Origin: Durio zibethinus
Lineage: Eukaryota > Streptophyta > Magnoliopsida > Malvales > Malvaceae
Reading direction: 5' to 3'
Assembly: GCF_002303985.1 (NCBI RefSeq)
Contig: NW_019168048.1
Coordinates: 18,795,384-18,859,383 of the forward strand
Length of the DNA: 64,000 nucleotides
Shown one piece after another: positions 60,535-64,000 of the stretch. The stretch's first letter is position 1. Each line of letters begins with the position of its first letter. The notes below the pieces were generated by a model. The model was not told the origin of the DNA. It saw only the letters and a program-made list of their open reading frames with translations, and made no database searches. Made by a program: the position numbers and the translations under genes.

Positions 60535-60900
60535 GTGGAAGAAGAAATAATACAGATGGAGGACAAGCTTATAGCTAGGCAAGTTGATGATAAAGGATCA
60601 TTTAGGAGAGTTGAGACAAAGGATAGCATTCAGAAAGAAGTTGAGCTTGACATTCCACTCATGCCATTTTATGAGTTCTTTGATGATCACTTACCTGATT
60701 GTGTGAAGATACATAAGGTCGATAGATGTGTTGATAAGGCAAGCTTACTCGATAGATCATTTAAACCCTTAGACACGTTACTTTTTGAATCTAGTATTAA
60801 GCTTAAAGATGAGAATGAATTCATTAGGAAAGAACTTACTTGTCTAGTAGCTTTTTTATTCCTTGATCCTATGCCCGAAGCTATAAACACTCATTCCTAG
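60535..60900 (+). CDS. Unrecognised 121-codon frame in the non-autonomous element
   Basis: The frame starts MEEEIIQMEDKLIARQVDDK and is rich in charged residues (ELDIPLMPFYEFFDDHLPDC near residue 37). No known domain, zinc finger or membrane segment is visible. It lies where protease or RT would be expected in a full Athila element, but no pol motif is present. Plausibly it is an element-specific open frame or a relic. There is no evidence of expression. Confidence 0.35.
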   Translation: MEEEIIQMEDKLIARQVDDKGSFRRVETKDSIQKEVELDIPLMPFYEFFDDHLPDCVKIHKVDRCVDKASLLDRSFKPLDTLLFESSIKLKDENEFIRKELTCLVAFLFLDPMPEAINTHS

Positions 60901-61254
60901 AGCTTCCTCTAAATAGACCATGCATGGAGGAAAATGTGAGTGAAAATGATTTTGGAGAGGATGGCTTAATTCCCTACATTGATTTGCAAGAAGGTATTAG
61001 CATTGGTCCTAATTAGCAAGAAAGTGAACCTCATAGTATAACCATGCGATTTCTTCGGTTCTTTGATAATCCGTTATATGATGACTTATAATTGCATATG
61101 TTTAAAAACCCACTATTGAATGATTGTGATGAGGGTTATTTGACTCCACCATTAGACATAATCCTTGTTAAGTTTACACTTATACCTCTATGGAAGATTC
61201 TTTCATTGTAGAGCCTATATCCATATTCTCCATGGTGGTACCCATCTCATTGGT

Positions 61255-61782
61255 ATTGAAGCCAATGACCACCTCTATTGGTGTATATTGCAACATGCTT
61301 AGATCATTCATAAAGGTGGAACACAATTCTGTTATAAAGCACTGAGGTCAATTAGAGATCATCATTACATATTGGGTGCAAAGGAAGAGAATGAAATTAG
61401 TAGATTTGGGAAGGAAATGTGGTGTGATTCTCTAACATCAATGAATGTCTAACTTTTGACTTTAAACAAAGTGCTTCTTGGGAAGCAACCCAAGCTTTAC
61501 ATTTTTTCATATATTTAACTTATCTTTTTGTGTATATATTGATGTAGTTTCTTTGTTTTGTAAAGCTTAAAGAGGAAGCACTAATTCGGCCAAAGCTTTC
61601 ATGGGAGATTTGGCTACTAGCCTCCATGATGATAGGGGAGTTTCCTTGTTCCTTTCTCTCTTGTGCTTAATTACTTGATGCTTACACATCGAAGACAATG
61701 TGTTGTTTAAGTTTAGGGGCATAGGAAAATTGCCCAAAATTAAAAAAAAAATTTAATTTTCCTTGATTTTTGCCTTAAAATT
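61255..61782 (+). repeat. Second copy of the 3' internal region (direct repeat of 55594-56163)
   Basis: From gaagccaatgaccacctcta onward it follows 55600-56160 at high similarity with small indels. It includes the gggaagcaacccaag motif (about 61478) and the gtttaggggcat motif (about 61720). It stops at 61783, where the next LTR is inserted; the matching target text continues in the first copy at 56164. Confidence 0.85.
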
Positions 61783-62369
61783 TGTAGACACCTAATTCTA
61801 TCAAGGATATTTTATTACTTTAACTCAGGCCTCAATTTTGCAGTTAGACTTTGACCATAATTTTTTAGGCTCATTACACAATTCATTTTTAATTCTTGAA
61901 GGATGAGGCCCAATGTCCCAATAAAAAGGCCCGATAAAAGACTTATTCTTAGAGCCTATTAATGGCCCATTTTGGCCATTAAACAACAAAGAAAAATACA
62001 AAAATCATAAAAAAAAATAAAAATGTAAAAATTATTTTAAAAAATATAAAAATTTAAAAAATAAAAATAAATAGTTCGGCAAAAAAATCAATCAAAAAAA
62101 AAAAAAAAAGAGAACAAAATAAAGGAAGCCGTGACAAAAGAAAAGCCCTATTTGGTTTAAACATGGGCATGTCATAGATGGGCTCCTTTTTAAAGCCCAT
62201 TTGGCTTAAGCATGAGAATGGAAATGAAGGGCATGTATGCCACGAAGGAGACGTGCAAAAAAGTGCTTCTAAAAACTGAACAGGATGCGTGAACCAAGGG
62301 AAACACGGCATGGCTTGGGTTGTGGGAAATAGAGACGAGCCAAGAAAACACGTTTCCTAAATAATAGGG

Positions 62370-63080
62370 GCGTGAAAACTGGCAGGAGGCAGTATAGAAA
62401 GGAATCAAAAAAGCACGGCAAAAGAAAAGGTAGCAGAAAACAAAATAGGACAAATAAACAGAAGAGGGCATTCAGTAGAAAGAACAGAAAAGGAGCAGAA
62501 AACAAAGCAAAAAAAGCATGCAACGAGCGAAAAGAAAAAACTGGAAAGGCGAGAAACGGGGAGTAGGAACAGGGGCAAACGAGGAGGAAAAGAGGTGAGC
62601 GAAAAAACTGAAAATAGGAAAAAGGGAGAGGCAGAAAACGCGTAAAAAACCTGGCAAAGAAGCCAATTGCGAGAATGCAAAAAGAAAAAAAAAAAAAAAA
62701 AGCGGCAAGCAAACAGAAAAAGAGAGAGGCAGGCATTTGGGCAAAAAGAAAAAACAAAAGCCAAAGAAATCAGAAGCAAGCAGAAGAAAAGCAAAAGCTG
62801 GAACCGGCAGCGGTGAAAAACAAAAAACAAAGCAGAAAAAGAAAAAAGACAAAGTGGTAGCAAGCAGGAAAAAGGAAAAACAGAAAAAATTAAAGTTGAA
62901 TAGAAAAGAAACAAGAAGGGGATGCGCCAGTGGCAAAGAAGAGAAAACTGGGCAGCAAAACAAATGCACCAGAAAATAGAAGCAAGAAGCAGGAAAAACC
63001 AAGATAAGAAGCAGAAAAATAAGTAAAAAAACAAACCAAGGAAGAAGCCATCAGCAGTGCCCATTAACGAAGGAGGAGAA
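62370..63080 (+). other. Strongly purine-rich plus strand, about 700 bp
   Basis: Almost every base on the plus strand is A or G, with interspersed gca and caaa. The minus strand is correspondingly CT-rich and gives long overlapping open frames (up to 244 codons at 62405-63139) made of Phe, Leu, Ser and Pro. These frames are a composition effect. The block lies in the U3 part of a Tat-like LTR, upstream of the TATA-like box. Confidence 0.7.
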
Positions 63081-63432
63081 CAGGGAAAGGTAAACCTTCT
63101 TTTGCTCATCATGGTTTGTTGCGTATATGAAATCACCATATTTTTCTTTGTTTTGTTTTGTTTTCAGAATCCATGAAAATCACCAATCTGATTCTATACT
63201 ATATTTCCTATAAAAAGTAATGGAGTTTGAAAGCCATCCTCTTTGGTTTAGATTTCCTTAACAGCCCCCAAACACAGAGCTTGGCAGTGGGGTGCAAAAG
63301 AAACCCTTCCTTTCCTGTTTGTTCTTTCTTTTTTGTTGCATTGAAAGCGTATGCTAAGTTTCCAAAGGTTTAAAGCTTCATGACATGTCTATTGTGGCTT
63401 AAAGTTCTTCTTTTCCTTCGATTTGCTTCCTT

Positions 63433-63469
<37 letters not shown>

Positions 63470-63470
63470 T
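63433..63470. repeat. (AT)n(GT)n compound microsatellite
   Basis: AT units are followed directly by about 11 GT units, in the Tat-like LTR at the window end. A further (AAT)n-rich tract lies at 63800-63850. Confidence 0.9.
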
Positions 63471-64000
63471 TTTGTGTAATCACTTGTTGTCTTGGCTACT
63501 TTGGGAAGCAAAAGCTTCCATTGCTTTTGGTTCCAACATCTATTCCGAAGGAAGTGTGAAATTTTGGTTTTATGCTGATTAGCTATGTGCATGAAAAACA
63601 AAATAGAATAACTTCACACGTTGCATGTGCATGGTTCTTTATGAATGAAAAAAGTTTTGCTGCCGTTTATTATAAGTTGACCGAATATGGGAAAGGTTGG
63701 ATTTTTTTGTTGGCATGAATTTGTTGCATAGGTTTAGTTAGGTTTTTTATTTAAAAAATAATAATAATGAAAAAATATATATGGAATAATATGGGATAAT
63801 AATAAATAGTGATAATAATAATAATAATAATAATGCAGATAATAATAAAATATAGAGAAGGTTCAAATATAATTAAATGTTCTTTAAAATAATAATAAAA
63901 AATAAAAATTTTAAAATCCTTGCTTAGATGTTAGAAGGATTTAAAATCAATTTTTAAAAGGTTAAGTTTGTCTAGCTATTAGGGAATTAAATCTTAGTTA

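Larger units (their letters stand above)
61783..64000 (+). mobile_element. LTR of the Tat-like TGTAGAYAC family, cut by the window end
   Basis: It starts TGTAGACACC, like the solo LTR at 13167-15347 and the LTR at 53592. A TATA-like box (CCTATAAAAAG) is at 63207-63217. The last bases (63905-64000) contain the same degenerate 'atccttgcttagatgttagaaggatt'-type motif seen in the other two copies. It includes a purine-rich block (62370-63080) and an (AT)n(GT)n microsatellite (63433-63470). The right end is outside the window, so solo or complete status is unknown. Confidence 0.75.

Noticed and set aside
62405..63139. 244-codon minus-strand open frame, with 176- and 162-codon frames overlapping it
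   Set aside because: All are Phe/Leu/Ser/Pro-rich readings of a purine-rich block in different frames. No domain is present and codon content follows strand composition.
1..64000. CRISPR arrays, rRNA genes, bacterial operons, organelle inserts, viral integrations
   Set aside because: No regular short spaced repeats, no conserved rRNA text and no bacterial-type gene spacing. The retroelement proteins belong to plant LTR elements and LINEs, and no pararetrovirus domains were seen.

Overview
The window is nuclear DNA from a flowering plant, most likely a eudicot. It is very AT-rich and contains no host gene that I can recognise. Nearly everything that can be identified is transposable-element sequence: non-chromovirus Ty3/gypsy LTR retrotransposons (Athila/Tat type), Ty1/copia elements, a LINE, and small non-autonomous DNA transposons. 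All coding regions are broken by stops and frameshifts. CG sites in the primer-binding sites have decayed to TG/CA, as expected for old methylated heterochromatin. The species cannot be named from this evidence.

Left part (1-12.6 kb): a small MITE (223-670). A minus-strand LINE 3' end (1620-4160) is split by a PIF/Harbinger-like element (2140-3410, TTA target duplication). A minus-strand Tat-type reverse transcriptase (4478-6545) is split by a solo LTR (4848-6238). Next come a TIR element (6626-7596), an island without recognisable transposons (about 7.6-10.8 kb), and a minus-strand copia 3' end with its LTR (10785-12640).

Middle part (13-30 kb): mainly solo LTRs. A 3.8-kb LTR (13034-19036, duplication AAATG) contains another solo LTR (13167-15347, duplication TCTAG). 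A plus-strand solo LTR (19212-25102, duplication AAGCC) contains a third (20145-21633, duplication CCAAC) and a further LTR (21872-23862). A copia-type solo LTR lies at 26110-27464. From 27.5 to 30 kb there is unassigned DNA with a degenerate tandem repeat.

Central nest (30-51 kb): a plus-strand copia element (30080-51210) has its integrase gene interrupted by a 14.6-kb Athila-like element (33609-48204). That element has two LTRs of about 3.75 kb, a tRNA-Asp-type primer-binding site, gag, protease, RT, RNase H, integrase and a polypurine tract. The copia integrase reading frame resumes exactly across the deduced 5-bp target duplication.

Right part (51-64 kb): the 3' end of a Tat-like element has two tandem-repeat arrays (144-bp and about 38-bp units) just before its LTR (53592-54872). 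It is followed by an LTR end abutting a copia integrase fragment. Then comes a non-autonomous element arranged internal-LTR-internal (55594-61782), cut at 61783 by another LTR of the Tat-like family that runs off the window and carries a strikingly purine-rich block. No gene network can be described. The window is a stratified record of insertion, LTR-LTR recombination and decay.
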